The notes under the pieces: generated by a model
Seen by the model: only the letters and a program-made list of their open reading frames with translations
Told to the model about the DNA's origin: nothing
Database searches by the model: none
Shown here: positions 45,192 to 54,389 of the stretch, in pieces
Layout of the letters: each line of letters opens with the position of its first letter
Numbering within the stretch: the first letter of the stretch is position 1
Source of the DNA: Roseiarcus sp031367195
Lineage (GTDB): Bacteria > Pseudomonadota > Alphaproteobacteria > Rhizobiales > Beijerinckiaceae
Assembly: GCA_031367195.1 (NCBI GenBank)
Contig: JANLPL010000013.1
Location: 6,387-70,386, forward strand
Direction: 5' to 3'
DNA length: 64,000 nt
Position numbers and translations under genes: made by a program

Positions 45192-45500
45192 ATGCCAATT
45201 CAATCGGAAAACCCCGCCACTGTCGTCACGATCGCTTCGCTGCTGAAACTGGTCAATCTGCTCGGCGCCGAACTCACGGTGGGCAGATATCGCGAAGATA
45301 TAGACCTCATCGAGCGTTGCATCCGCGCGAAACTGTTCGCGCATGTCGATGGCGTTTCGGCGCAGGATCACGCGGCCGGCGTCGCGCTCGCGCACAACCT
45401 CGTCGAGCCGGTGCTGAAGGAATTGCGAGAGCGGGCCGAGAGTCTTCCCTCTCCGCCGACGACGGAGCCCGCCGCCGAGCGGGCCAGCACGTTGCACTGA
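45192..45500 (+). CDS. Hypothetical protein, 102 residues
   Basis: The start at 45192 (MPIQSENPATVVTIASLL) has AAGGAG at the right distance and fits the upstream promoter. The protein is mostly helical: KLVNLLGAELTVGRYREDID, LIERCIRAKLFAHVDGVSAQ, AHNLVEPVLKELRERAE, then a Pro/Glu/Ala tail. No signal peptide or membrane segment. No family recognised. The helical pattern and single Cys are compatible with a small dimeric protein. Confidence 0.7.
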   Translation: MPIQSENPATVVTIASLLKLVNLLGAELTVGRYREDIDLIERCIRAKLFAHVDGVSAQDHAAGVALAHNLVEPVLKELRERAESLPSPPTTEPAAERASTLH

Positions 45501-45570
45501 CGCTTTCGCCTAAAGGGGAGGTTACATCAGCCCCGCATCCCGCTAACCTCCCGCGAAATGGGAGGACAGC

Positions 45571-46377
45571 GTGGCGGACCCGATCCTCGACGTCGCCAAT
45601 ATCGAAGTGGTTTACAACAGCGTCGCGCTGGTCCTGAAGGGCGTGTCGCTGCATGTCCGCCAGGGTGGCGTTGTCGCGCTGCTTGGCGCCAACGGCGCCG
45701 GCAAGACCACCACGCTCAAGGCGATATCGAACCTCTTACGCGCCGAGCGCGGCGAAGTGACGAAAGGCGAGATCCGCTTCAAGGGCGAGCGGGTCGACCG
45801 CGCGACGCCGAATGAGCTCGTGCGCCGGGGCGCCATTCAGGTGATGGAGGGCCGCCATTGCTTCGGCCATCTCACCATCGAGGAAAACCTGCTCACCGGG
45901 GCCTTCACCCGCCGCGACGGCCGCGCCGCCATCGGCTGCGATCTGCAAGCGATCTACACCTATTTCCCGCGCTTGAAACAGCGGCGCACGTCGCTCGCCG
46001 GCTATGTCTCGGGCGGCGAGCAGCAGATGTGCGCGATCGGCCGCGCGATGATGGCCAAGCCCTCGCTGGTGCTGCTCGACGAGCCGTCGATGGGCCTCGC
46101 GCCGCAAGTGGTGGAGGAGATTTTCGAGATCGTGCGCGACCTCAACGCGCGCGAAAAGGTGTCGTTCCTGCTCGCCGAGCAGAACACCAATCTGGCGCTG
46201 CGCTACGCCGAATTCGGCTATATCCTCGAAAACGGCCGCGTCGTGCTCGACGGCGAGGCCGCGGCCCTGCGGGACAATGAGGACGTGCGCGAATTTTACC
46301 TCGGCGTCGCCGGGGCGGAGCGGCGCTCGTTCAGGGATGTGAAAAGCTACCGCCGCCGCAAACGCTGGCTTGCCTGA
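45571..46377 (+). CDS. Branched-chain amino-acid type ABC transporter ATPase, LivF-like
   Basis: This 268-residue protein has a GTG start with GGGAGGA upstream. It shows Walker A GANGAGKTTTLKAI, RRGAIQVMEGRHCFGHLTIE (the LivF-specific block), signature YVSGGEQQMCAIGRAMMAKP, Walker B LVLLDEPSMGLAP and LLAEQNTNLAL. The C-terminus is extended and basic (SYRRRKRWLA). LivG, permeases and a binding protein are missing nearby, so the rest of the transporter must lie elsewhere. A CoA ligase follows after two bases, an arrangement often seen in aromatic- or fatty-acid uptake clusters. Confidence 0.9.
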   Translation: MADPILDVANIEVVYNSVALVLKGVSLHVRQGGVVALLGANGAGKTTTLKAISNLLRAERGEVTKGEIRFKGERVDRATPNELVRRGAIQVMEGRHCFGHLTIEENLLTGAFTRRDGRAAIGCDLQAIYTYFPRLKQRRTSLAGYVSGGEQQMCAIGRAMMAKPSLVLLDEPSMGLAPQVVEEIFEIVRDLNAREKVSFLLAEQNTNLALRYAEFGYILENGRVVLDGEAAALRDNEDVREFYLGVAGAERRSFRDVKSYRRRKRWLA

Positions 46378-46379
46378 CC

Positions 46380-47531
46380 ATGAAAGATTTCGCTCAATTG
46401 CGCGACCGTCTCGCCGAGCTTGCCGCCCATTCGCCGCAACTCGCTCGCCAACTCGACGGCGTGGCGCTGGAAAGCCCCGCCGATCTCGCCCGCATCCCGC
46501 TGTTGCGAAAATCTGATCTGTCGCAGCTTCAGCGCGACGATCCGCCCTTCGCTGGGATCGCCGCGACGACGCGCGGGTTCCGCCGCCTGTTCATGTCGCC
46601 GGGGCCGATCTTCGAGGGCGAGGATCAGGGGTCCGACCCTTTCGGCGCGAAAGCCGCCTTCGCCGCCGCGGGCTTTACGGCGCATGATGTGGTGTTGAAC
46701 TGCTTCTCCTATCATCTGACGCCGGGCGCTTTCATGATGGAGAGCGGGGCGCAGGCGCTCGGCTGCGCGGTGATTCCCGCTGGGCCGGGCAACACCGAGC
46801 AGACGCTCGCCGCCATCGCCCATCTCAGGCCGACCGCCTATGCCGGCCCGCCGGATTTCCTGAAGATCCTGCTCGACAAGGCCGACGGGCTGACCTCGAT
46901 CCGCAAAGCCTTCGTTTCCGGCGGCGCGCTGCCAGCGTCTCTGCGCGCGGAAATGGAGGCGCGAGGCGTCAAGACGCGGCAGGCTTTCGCCACCGCCGAA
47001 CTCGGGATCGTCGCCTATGAGACCGACGGGCCGGACGGCGCGCTCGAACCGGGCCTGAAGGTCGCCGAAGACATCGTGCTGGAGATCGTGCGGCCGGGCT
47101 CCGGCGATCCGCTGCCTCAAGGTCAGGTCGGCGAGATCGTCGTCACGGCCCTGCGCGGCGGCTTCCCGCTGCTGCGGCTCGCCACCGGCGACCTCTCCGC
47201 TTATACCGCCGAAGGCCGCATTCGCGGCTGGATGGGCCGCGCCGACCAGACGACCAAGGTCAAGGGCATGTTCGTTCCCCCCTCCGCGATCGTGGAGACG
47301 GCGCGTCGCCACCCCGAACTGCGCGGCGTCCGGCTGGTGTTGCGGCGCGAGGGCGAGCAGGATTCCATGACCCTGCTGGCGGAAACCGCAAAACCCTCGG
47401 CGGCGCTCGCCGAGGCGGTCGCGGCGACCTTGCAGGCGACGACGAAATTGCGCGGACGGGTCGAGTTCGTCGCGCCCGGCGCGTTGCCGAACGACGGCAA
47501 GACCATCGCCGACGAGCGGCCAGTCGGCTAG
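46380..47531 (+). CDS. AMP-binding CoA ligase, phenylacetate-CoA ligase-like
   Basis: This 383-residue protein is shorter than typical PaaK (~430). It shows LESPADLARIPLLRKSDLSQ, the GFRRLFMSPGPIFEG region (a variant of the usual S-S-G-T-T-G P-loop), and AYAGPPDFLKILLDKAD. FVSGGALPASLRAEMEARGV, FATAELGIVAYET, GQVGEIVVTALRG, LLRLATGDLSAY and GWMGRADQTTKVKGMFV follow. The phosphate-binding loop is degenerate, which raises doubt about strict acyl-adenylate activity. Probably activates an aromatic or other carboxylic acid imported by the linked transporter. Confidence 0.8.
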   Translation: MKDFAQLRDRLAELAAHSPQLARQLDGVALESPADLARIPLLRKSDLSQLQRDDPPFAGIAATTRGFRRLFMSPGPIFEGEDQGSDPFGAKAAFAAAGFTAHDVVLNCFSYHLTPGAFMMESGAQALGCAVIPAGPGNTEQTLAAIAHLRPTAYAGPPDFLKILLDKADGLTSIRKAFVSGGALPASLRAEMEARGVKTRQAFATAELGIVAYETDGPDGALEPGLKVAEDIVLEIVRPGSGDPLPQGQVGEIVVTALRGGFPLLRLATGDLSAYTAEGRIRGWMGRADQTTKVKGMFVPPSAIVETARRHPELRGVRLVLRREGEQDSMTLLAETAKPSAALAEAVAATLQATTKLRGRVEFVAPGALPNDGKTIADERPVG

Positions 47532-47593
47532 CGAGATTACGCCAATCGGAACTTGTTGCGATCCAAGCCGTCCACCGCCGTCGCGGTCGGCCC

Positions 47594-48466
47594 TCACCCC
47601 CTCGCCGCCCGGTCCTTCTCGTTCTGCGCCTTGATCGCGTCGCGCGCGGCGTCCCATTCGGCGTCGCCCCATTTGCGAAGTTCGTAGAAATTGCCGCCCG
47701 TGGCGAGCGCTTGCGCGCCGTCCATCGCGATCGTCTCGCCGGTCAGCCAGCGGCAGCCGTCGCTAAGCAAGAACGTGGCGAGGTTCTGCAATTCCTCCAG
47801 CGATCCGCAGCGGCCCATCGGGTTGGCGGCGGCGGTGCGGGCGCCGGGTTGTTCGCCGGGGTTGAGGCGCTTGCTCATGCCCTCGGTCGGGATTTCGCCC
47901 GGCGCGATCGCGTTGAGGCGGATGCCGTAGCGGCCCCATTCGGAGGCGAGCGAGGTCGTCATCGCCTGCACCGCCGATTTGCTCATGGCGGAGGGCACAA
48001 CGAACGGGCCGCCGTTGCGCACCCAGGTGACGATGATCGACACGACGCTGCCGGGTACGCCGGCCTCGATCCAGCGCTTGCCCACCGCCTGCGTCACATA
48101 GAACGTGCCGTGCATGACGATATTGGCGATGGCGTCGAAGCCGCGCGGGGAAAGATCTTCCGTGCGCGAGATGAAATTGCCGGCCGCGTTGTTGACGAGG
48201 CCGGTCAGCGGGCCGGTGCGGAAGATATCCTCGACCATGGCGTCGACCGCGCCCGCATCACGGATATCGACGCCATAGGCGCTCACCGTGCCGCCGTGCG
48301 CGCGCATCAACTCGGCGGCGGTATCGTCGCACACGGACTTGCGCCGACCGCAGATGAAGACTTCGGCGCCCAGCGCAAGAAACCCCTCCGCCATCGCCCG
48401 GCCGAGCCCGGTGCCGCCGCCGGTGACGAGAATGCGTTTGCCGCGAAACAGGCCGTCGCTGAACAT
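47594..48466 (-). CDS. SDR family oxidoreductase (2,4-dienoyl-CoA reductase-like)
   Basis: This 290-residue short-chain dehydrogenase has the cofactor motif TGGGTGLGRAMAEGFLALGA with ICGRR for NADPH, then VNNAAGNFISRTEDLSPRGF. The catalytic Ser is in VVSIIVTWVRNGGPFVVPSA with the SAMSKSAVQAMTTSLASEWG helix; the usual Tyr of Y-x-x-x-K is here in the form S-A-M-S-K. This Tyr-less pattern with FISRTEDLSPRGF matches the peroxisomal-type DECR2 dienoyl-CoA reductases. It likely works in unsaturated fatty-acid oxidation. Confidence 0.87.
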   Translation of the reverse strand: MFSDGLFRGKRILVTGGGTGLGRAMAEGFLALGAEVFICGRRKSVCDDTAAELMRAHGGTVSAYGVDIRDAGAVDAMVEDIFRTGPLTGLVNNAAGNFISRTEDLSPRGFDAIANIVMHGTFYVTQAVGKRWIEAGVPGSVVSIIVTWVRNGGPFVVPSAMSKSAVQAMTTSLASEWGRYGIRLNAIAPGEIPTEGMSKRLNPGEQPGARTAAANPMGRCGSLEELQNLATFLLSDGCRWLTGETIAMDGAQALATGGNFYELRKWGDAEWDAARDAIKAQNEKDRAARG

Positions 48467-48550
48467 GAGCGTCTCCCTTGACGCTTTGTCGCGCGCCGCT
48501 CCGTCGCGCGCAAGGTTTCGCTTATTGCCGCCTTAACGTCGCGGGGGTAA

Positions 48551-49312
48551 ATGCGGGCGATGCTCAATCTCGCCAACCCGACCGTGTTCCTCGCCGTCGC
48601 GCGCCGGCTGTTGCCGTGGCTGGCGGGGCTGACCGCCGTCCTGTTCGTGGTCGGGCTGACGCTCGGCTTGCGCGCGCCGCCCGATTACCAGCAGGGCGAG
48701 ACGGCCAAGATCATGTATCTACACGTGCCGGCGGCGTGGCTTTCGACCTTCATCTATGGCGTGATGACACTGGCCGCGCTCGGCACGCTGGTCTGGCGCC
48801 ATCCGATCGCCGATGCGGCGCAGAAGGCCGCCGCGCCGCTCGGGGCGGGCTTCACCTTCATCTGCCTCGTCACCGGCTCCCTGTGGGGCAAGCCGATGTG
48901 GGGAACCTATTGGGTGTGGGACGCGCGGCTGACTTCCGTGCTGGTGCTGTTCATCCTCTATCTCGGGCTGATCGCGCTGTGGCGCTCGATCGAGGAGCCG
49001 GGTCGGGCGGCCCGCGCGGCGGCGATCCTGACGCTGGTGGGCGCGGTGGATCTGCCGATCATCAAATTCTCGGTCGACTGGTGGAACACGCTGCACCAGC
49101 CGGCCTCGGTGTTCCGCATGGGTGGGCCGACCATCGCGCCGGAATTGCTGTGGCCGCTGCTGATCATGGCGATCGCCTTCACCTTTCTGTTCCTGACGCT
49201 GCATGTGATGGCGATCCGCAACGAAATTCTGCGCCGTCGGCTCGCGCGGCTGACGATGATCGCGGCCGCCCAAGGCGATTCCACCGCGCCCGTGCTAAGG
49301 ACGGCGCCATGA
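48551..49312 (+). CDS. ccmC: Haem exporter/delivery protein CcmC
   Basis: This 253-residue six-helix membrane protein has the periplasmic tryptophan motif in MWGTYWVWDARLTS and conserved haem-ligand histidines in YLHVPAAWLS and WWNTLHQPAS. It passes haem to CcmE in cytochrome c maturation system I. It overlaps ccmD. ccmA and ccmB, often directly upstream, are not; an SDR gene diverges instead. Confidence 0.95.
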   Translation: MRAMLNLANPTVFLAVARRLLPWLAGLTAVLFVVGLTLGLRAPPDYQQGETAKIMYLHVPAAWLSTFIYGVMTLAALGTLVWRHPIADAAQKAAAPLGAGFTFICLVTGSLWGKPMWGTYWVWDARLTSVLVLFILYLGLIALWRSIEEPGRAARAAAILTLVGAVDLPIIKFSVDWWNTLHQPASVFRMGGPTIAPELLWPLLIMAIAFTFLFLTLHVMAIRNEILRRRLARLTMIAAAQGDSTAPVLRTAP

Positions 49313-49464
49313 GCGCGATCGCCCATCTCGGCTTCATCGTCGCCGCCTTCGCCGTGGCGGGCGTCGTCATTGCGGCGATGATCGGCGTGATTCTATGGGA
49401 TTACCGCGATCTGCGAGCCCGACTCGCGCGGCTGGAAAGCCGCGAGCCCGGGGCGCCGACATGA
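49309..49464 (+). CDS. ccmD: Haem exporter protein CcmD
   Basis: This 51-residue protein starts MSAIAHLGFIVAAFAVAGVV with one membrane helix and a charged tail DYRDLRARLARLESREPG, the exact CcmD layout. It is coupled by ATGA overlaps to both ccmC and ccmG. It stabilises the CcmABCE complex. Confidence 0.93.
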   Translation: MSAIAHLGFIVAAFAVAGVVIAAMIGVILWDYRDLRARLARLESREPGAPT

Positions 49465-50033
49465 GCGAGGCCGCGCCGGGCGCGGGCCGTCGCGGCGCGT
49501 TCGCCGCTCTGCCGTTGATCGTGTTTCTCGCGCTGGCGGCGCTGCTTTATTTGCGCCTCTACGCGGGCGATGCGGCAAAACTGCCGTCGGCGCTGGTCGG
49601 CCATCCCGCGCCGAGCCTGAAGCTGGCGACGCTCGACGGATCGCCGCTCGCCGACGCGGACCTGCGCGACGGCAAGGTGACGGTCGTCAACGTGTTCGGC
49701 TCGTGGTGCGAGCCGTGCCATTTCGAGCATCCCCTGCTGCTCGAACTCGCCAATACGCCCGAGGTGAAGGACGGCAAGGTGCGGCTGATCGGCATGGCGC
49801 AGAAGGACAGCAAAGAGAACGTGCGCCGCTTCCTCGGCGCCGACGGAAACCCGTTTTCCCGCGTGGCGCTCGATCCGGATGGACGCGCGGGCATAGACTG
49901 GGGCGTCTATGGCGTGCCGGAGACCTATGTCGTCAAGGGCGACGGGACGATCGCCTACAAATTCGTCGGCCCGCTGACGCAGGAGACGCTGAAGAGCGTG
50001 CTGTTGCCGGAGATAAGGAAGGCGCAGGGCTAG
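49461..50033 (+). CDS. ccmG: Periplasmic thiol:disulfide oxidoreductase CcmG/DsbE
   Basis: This 190-residue protein has one N-terminal membrane anchor (AALPLIVFLALAALLYLRLY) and a thioredoxin fold. The active site W82-C-E-P-C lies in VFGSWCEPCHFEH, with the cis-Pro region YGVPETYVV. It reduces apocytochrome c cysteines before haem ligation. The active-site dipeptide Glu-Pro is a normal DsbE variant. Confidence 0.95.
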   Translation: MSEAAPGAGRRGAFAALPLIVFLALAALLYLRLYAGDAAKLPSALVGHPAPSLKLATLDGSPLADADLRDGKVTVVNVFGSWCEPCHFEHPLLLELANTPEVKDGKVRLIGMAQKDSKENVRRFLGADGNPFSRVALDPDGRAGIDWGVYGVPETYVVKGDGTIAYKFVGPLTQETLKSVLLPEIRKAQG

Positions 50034-50088
50034 ACGAGGCCTTGGCCGCCCGCTAATTAGCCGCCCCCGCCGCCAACCCGGACCACTC

Positions 50089-51402
50089 ATGTCGAGCGAC
50101 TTGCCCGCCGTCTCGATCGGCGTCGATTTCGGCACGAGCAACACCGTCGTTGCGCTGGCCAGCGCCGATGGGGCTGTGGAGACGGTGCGGTTTGAACATG
50201 GCGGGGCCAAGCTGACCGTCTATGCCTCGGCCTTGTGCTTCTATCAGGAGCCGTCGCGCCGGGGACTTCCCGCGCAGGCCGAGGGAGGTCCCTGGGCGTT
50301 CGAACGGCTGCAGGAGCATAGCGGCGCTCTGCGCTTCCTCCAGTCGTTCAAGACTTTCGCGGCAAGCCGTAATTTTCAGTCGACCCAGATTTTCGGCCAG
50401 CGCTACCAGTTCGAGGACATGCTGGCGACGTTCCTGCGTACGCTGACGCGCCACGCCGGGACATCGTTCGACCTTGCGGGCGCGCGGGTGGCGATTGGCC
50501 GACCAGTGCGTTTCGCAGGCGCTGCGCCGGACGAGGTTTTGGCGATGCAGCGCTACCGCGACGCCTTCGCCCGGCTCGGCGCCCTGGGCGCGCACTATAT
50601 CTACGAGCCGGTCGGCGCGGCTTTCTCCTTTGCGCGGCGCCTCGAGCGCGACGCAACCGTGCTGGTCGCCGATTTCGGCGGCGGCACCAGCGACTTCTCG
50701 CTGATCCGATTTTCCCGCCGCGCGGGCGCGCTGAGCGCCGTACCGCTCGGCCATTCCGGCGTCGGCGTCGCCGGGGACACATTCGATTACCGCATCATCG
50801 ACCGGGTGATCGCGCCGCGTTTGGGCAAGGGCGGCGCCTATCGCTCGTTCGGCAAGGTGCTTCCGCTGCCAAACCATTACTACACCAAGCTGGCGCGCTG
50901 GCATGAACTGGCCCTCATGAAGGGAAGCGCGGATCTGCGCGAATTGCGCGAACTGGCGCGTTCGGCGCTCGATCCGGAGCCGCTGCGCGACTTCATCGAA
51001 TTGGTCGAGCACGATCTCGGCTTTGCGCTCTATCGCGCGGTGTCGGCGGCCAAGGTCGCGCTTTCGTCGTCCGACGGCGTCGAATTCCGCTTCGGCGACG
51101 GCGGCATCGACATCCGCGCGACGCTTTCCCGCGCGGATTTCGAGGGCTGGATCGGCGAGGATCTGGCTCGCATCGGCGCGGCCGTCGATCAGGTTTTCGC
51201 GACAAGCGGGATCGGGCCGCGCGACGTGGACAAGGTCTTCCTGACCGGCGGCACGTCGTTCGTGCCGGCGGTGCAACGGCTGTTCCGGCAGCGTTTCGGC
51301 GACGAGAAACTGACTTCCGCCGACCAGTTCGAGTCGATCGCCCATGGTCTGGCGCTGATCGGACTGACGCAGAACCCGGACCAGTGGGCGGTCGCGGCTT
51401 AG
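50089..51402 (+). CDS. Hsp70-family protein, YegD-like
   Basis: This 437-residue protein has only the actin/Hsp70 ATPase domain: IGVDFGTSNTVVALA (phosphate 1), ATVLVADFGGGTSDFSLIRF (phosphate 2) and DKVFLTGGTSFVPAVQRLFR (adenosine). There is no substrate-binding domain or lid. LRFLQSFKTFAASRNFQSTQ and FEDMLATFLRTLTRHAG are typical of YegD. Client and function are unknown. Confidence 0.92.
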   Translation: MSSDLPAVSIGVDFGTSNTVVALASADGAVETVRFEHGGAKLTVYASALCFYQEPSRRGLPAQAEGGPWAFERLQEHSGALRFLQSFKTFAASRNFQSTQIFGQRYQFEDMLATFLRTLTRHAGTSFDLAGARVAIGRPVRFAGAAPDEVLAMQRYRDAFARLGALGAHYIYEPVGAAFSFARRLERDATVLVADFGGGTSDFSLIRFSRRAGALSAVPLGHSGVGVAGDTFDYRIIDRVIAPRLGKGGAYRSFGKVLPLPNHYYTKLARWHELALMKGSADLRELRELARSALDPEPLRDFIELVEHDLGFALYRAVSAAKVALSSSDGVEFRFGDGGIDIRATLSRADFEGWIGEDLARIGAAVDQVFATSGIGPRDVDKVFLTGGTSFVPAVQRLFRQRFGDEKLTSADQFESIAHGLALIGLTQNPDQWAVAA

Positions 51403-51406
51403 GCCG

Positions 51407-52249
51407 TCACCTCGCCTCCGCCGTCGCCCCCAGCGCCGCCTGCCGTTCCACCGCGCGGCGGAACGCGCCTTCGAGGGTGACGGCGAAATTGTAGTGGGTG
51501 GGTGAGAACGGCAGCGCGCGGTCGGGCGCGGCCGAGCGGAAGCCGACGAAGATCGCCATCAGGCCGCGGCCGTCGCCGTCGAGCAGGCCGGCGCCCGAGG
51601 CGCCGACGCTGGCGGCGCAATCGAACGAAAATTCGCGCGTGCCCTCCGCGCCATCTTCGAGGCCGTCGCGCAGCCGACAGGATTGCAGCGACATGCCGCG
51701 CCAGTCCACCGCGCCGCGCGCGACGAACAGCACCGGCGCCGCGCGGGTCGGCGGGCTGAGCGGATAGGGATCGACCTCGTGCAGCGGCCGGGCGAGCCGG
51801 ACCGCCGCCCAATCGTGCACGGCGCTCTGGTTATAGGGGTCGGTCGAGCCGAGAATCGCGCCGGCGACCTGAAGCGGGATTGAGATTTCCTGGCGCTCCG
51901 CCTCGACCACGAAGCGGCAATGATCGCTGTCGCCGCGCAGATGGCCGTCGCGGTCGTAAAGCACGTGAGCGGCCGTGGTGACGACGTCGTCGGACAGCGT
52001 GAGCTGGCCCGCGCCGTGCGCGTTGCCACAGTGAACGATGCCCGTGCTAGCGTAGCGGCGGCGCAGAGCGGCGGGGTCGAGTTGGCGACGTAGCGCGAAA
52101 TCTTCGATCGAGGCGCGCTGATCGGCGCCGAACACCACCACCGGCGTAACCGGCAATCCGGAGAAGGCGAGCCGCCCCGCTTCGAGCGCTGACCCCTTTG
52201 ACACGATGAGCGCAAAAAGACACAACGCGCCCGCGATGGCCGCCTTCAT
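51407..52249 (-). CDS. Secreted trypsin-like serine protease
   Basis: This 280-residue protein has a signal peptide (MKAAIAGALCLFALIVSKGS). The S1 triad can be placed as His in VVTTAAHVLYD, Asp in AVHDWAAVRLA and Ser in ASVGASGAGLLDGDG (G-x-S-G-A rather than G-D-S-G-G). Cys pairs near HCGNAHG and DHCRF may form a disulfide. It is probably periplasmic or secreted. It runs convergent with the yegD-like gene. Confidence 0.8.
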   Translation of the reverse strand: MKAAIAGALCLFALIVSKGSALEAGRLAFSGLPVTPVVVFGADQRASIEDFALRRQLDPAALRRRYASTGIVHCGNAHGAGQLTLSDDVVTTAAHVLYDRDGHLRGDSDHCRFVVEAERQEISIPLQVAGAILGSTDPYNQSAVHDWAAVRLARPLHEVDPYPLSPPTRAAPVLFVARGAVDWRGMSLQSCRLRDGLEDGAEGTREFSFDCAASVGASGAGLLDGDGRGLMAIFVGFRSAAPDRALPFSPTHYNFAVTLEGAFRRAVERQAALGATAEAR

Positions 52250-52316
52250 GCCACAACCCCCGATATGCGGCTTGTCTTAAAGGCTTTTCGCCCGCCGTTG
52301 GGACAAGGGTTTAGGA

Positions 52317-53492
52317 TTGCTTAACGCGACTGTCCATGACTGTTTTGCCACACTCGTCGCCAAAGGCGCGATCGAGCCCGACCCGGCGCAACAGGCGCTG
52401 GTCGGAAAACTCGACCGGCTCGCCGCCGAGCTGGCGCCCTATCGCCTGCCCGGTCGGCCAGGCGTGCTGGGCCGTCTGTTCGGCGCCAAGCCCGTGGAGC
52501 CGCCGCGCGGCCTCTACATCCACGGCGAAGTCGGGCGCGGCAAGACGTTCCTGATGGACCTGTTCTTCGCCGCCGTCGAAGGTCCGCCCAAGCGGCGGGC
52601 GCATTTCCACGCCTTCATGGCCGACGTACACGCGCGCGTCCATGCCTGGCGGCAGGCCAGGAAACGCGGCGAGCCGGTCGGCGAGGAGCCGATCGCGCCT
52701 CTCGCGGCGGCGCTGGCGCAGGAGGCGACGCTGCTCTGCTTCGACGAATTCGCGGTGCGCGACATCGCCGACGCGATGATTCTGGCGCGGCTGTTTTCGG
52801 CGCTGTTTGCGCTCGGCGTCGTGGTGGTGGCGACCTCGAATGTCGCGCCGGCGGATTTATACAGGGATGGCCTCAACCGCGCGCTGTTCCTGCCGTTCAT
52901 CGATCTCGTGGCTGAGCGGATGGAGATCGTCTCGCTCGACGCGCGCACGGATTACCGGCTGCAAAAGCTCGCCCGCGCGCCGGTCTATTACTGTCCCGCC
53001 GACCGGGCCGCCGATTGCGCGATGGACGCGGCCTTCGCGCGGCTGACGGGCGTGGAGCGCGGCGAGCCCGAGGCGGTGGTGCGGCTCGGCCGGATTATTG
53101 CCGTGCCCCAGTCGGTCGGCGGCGTGGCGCGGTTCGATTTCGACGCCCTGTGCCGGCGCCCGCTGAGCGCGGGCGATTATGTCGCGCTGGCGAGCCGGTT
53201 CGAGACGATCCTGATCGATCATATCCCGGTCTTCGCGCCGGGCGAGCGCGACGCGGCCAGGCGTTTCATCAATTTCATCGATGCGGCCTATGACGCACGG
53301 GTGAAACTGCTGGCCTCGGCGGCGGCGGAACCGGAGGGACTGGCTCCTGGCTTGATAGGCGGGGAGGCGTTCGAATTCGCCCGCACCGTCTCGCGGCTGG
53401 TGGAAATGCGCTCGCGCGATTTTCTGCGACGGGCCCATGTTAGCCAGGGCGGCGAGACCGCGGGCGATCTCGGCGGGATCGTTTCGGGGTGA
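52317..53492 (+). CDS. zapE: Cell division protein ZapE (AFG1-like ATPase)
   Basis: This 391-residue ATPase shows GLYIHGEVGRGKTFLMDLFF (Walker A), FHAFMADVHARVHAWRQ, LLCFDEFAVRDIADAMIL (Walker B), VVVATSNVAPADLYRDGLNR and RFINFIDAAYDARVKLLASA. These define ZapE/AFG1, which modulates the FtsZ ring. The start is a TTG at 52317 with AAGG upstream; a downstream start would cut the conserved N-terminus. The stop overlaps the next gene's GTG. Confidence 0.92.
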   Translation: MLNATVHDCFATLVAKGAIEPDPAQQALVGKLDRLAAELAPYRLPGRPGVLGRLFGAKPVEPPRGLYIHGEVGRGKTFLMDLFFAAVEGPPKRRAHFHAFMADVHARVHAWRQARKRGEPVGEEPIAPLAAALAQEATLLCFDEFAVRDIADAMILARLFSALFALGVVVVATSNVAPADLYRDGLNRALFLPFIDLVAERMEIVSLDARTDYRLQKLARAPVYYCPADRAADCAMDAAFARLTGVERGEPEAVVRLGRIIAVPQSVGGVARFDFDALCRRPLSAGDYVALASRFETILIDHIPVFAPGERDAARRFINFIDAAYDARVKLLASAAAEPEGLAPGLIGGEAFEFARTVSRLVEMRSRDFLRRAHVSQGGETAGDLGGIVSG

Positions 53493-54322
53493 GGCGGCTC
53501 ATCCTGCATATCGGGTTGGAGAAGACCGGCACGACGTCGTTCCAGGCGTTTTGCGTCGACAACCGGCGCGCCCTGGCCGCGCGCGGCGCACTCTATCCCG
53601 CCAATGCCGACTGCTTTCTGCGCCTCAATCACGCGCCGCTGGCGGCGAGCTATTTCAGCGCGGCGCAAGCCGAGACTTTTTTGATCGCCGGGTGGCGCGC
53701 GGGTCGGGTAGGGGCGATCTCCGCGTTGAGGAACGAAATAGAAGCGGCGGACGCCGGCCTGACGCTGATCAGCGCCGAACATTTCTCGTCGCGCTTCGAC
53801 GCCGGCCGCGTCGCGCAGCTCGGCGCCGACCTCGCCGGTTTCGACGTATCCATCGCCGTCGTCGTGCGCCATCCGCTTGCCCGCGCGCGCGCGGCCTATG
53901 CGACGACGGTGGCGTCGGGTCGGGCGATCACGCTCGACGCCTTCGTTGACGAACTTTGTCAGCCGACAAATCCTTACCTGCGCTGTCGCGACACGTTGGA
54001 AGTCTGGACAAATGTGTTTGGTCGCGAGCGAATGATCGTAATATCCTATCGCGAAGGGGCCGACATCGTCGCGACGCTGGCCGCGCGGGTGCTGCCGGAC
54101 ATCGCCGTTTCGACAGGCGCCTACATGCGCAATGTCTCGCCTTCGGGCGCACGGACGGAGCGCCGCCGCCGCGCCAATGCGGGCGAGGGGCTGTGGGCGC
54201 GACTCCTTGCGCCGGCGCCGGCGGCGTTTTCGCCCGATCAGGTCACCCGCATCGTGGCCTCGACTTCGGCCGACCTTGCCTGGCTTGACGCGGCCCATGG
54301 GATCACGCTCAGCGCTATTTGA
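53489..54322 (+). CDS. Sulfotransferase-like protein
   Basis: This 277-residue protein begins RRLILHIGLEKTGTTSFQAF, a clear 5'-phosphosulfate-binding loop (K-T-G-T-T-S) for PAPS. VVVRHPLARARAAYATTVAS serves as the 3'-phosphate motif, and LISAEHFSSR lies between them. It likely sulfates a carbohydrate or other cell-surface acceptor; the acceptor is unknown. It has a GTG start overlapping zapE, and no sulfate-activation genes are nearby. Confidence 0.85.
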   Translation: MRRLILHIGLEKTGTTSFQAFCVDNRRALAARGALYPANADCFLRLNHAPLAASYFSAAQAETFLIAGWRAGRVGAISALRNEIEAADAGLTLISAEHFSSRFDAGRVAQLGADLAGFDVSIAVVVRHPLARARAAYATTVASGRAITLDAFVDELCQPTNPYLRCRDTLEVWTNVFGRERMIVISYREGADIVATLAARVLPDIAVSTGAYMRNVSPSGARTERRRRANAGEGLWARLLAPAPAAFSPDQVTRIVASTSADLAWLDAAHGITLSAI

Positions 54323-54389
54323 CAGAATTACGCAATCGGCCGCACTCTCGGCGGGCAAACGCCGGGGCGACGCCGGCGGAGGAGGGAAA

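Noticed and set aside
54317..54347. TTGACA near the end of the sulfotransferase gene as a promoter for the RHH gene
   Set aside because: No acceptable -10 at 16-18 bases (GCACTC).
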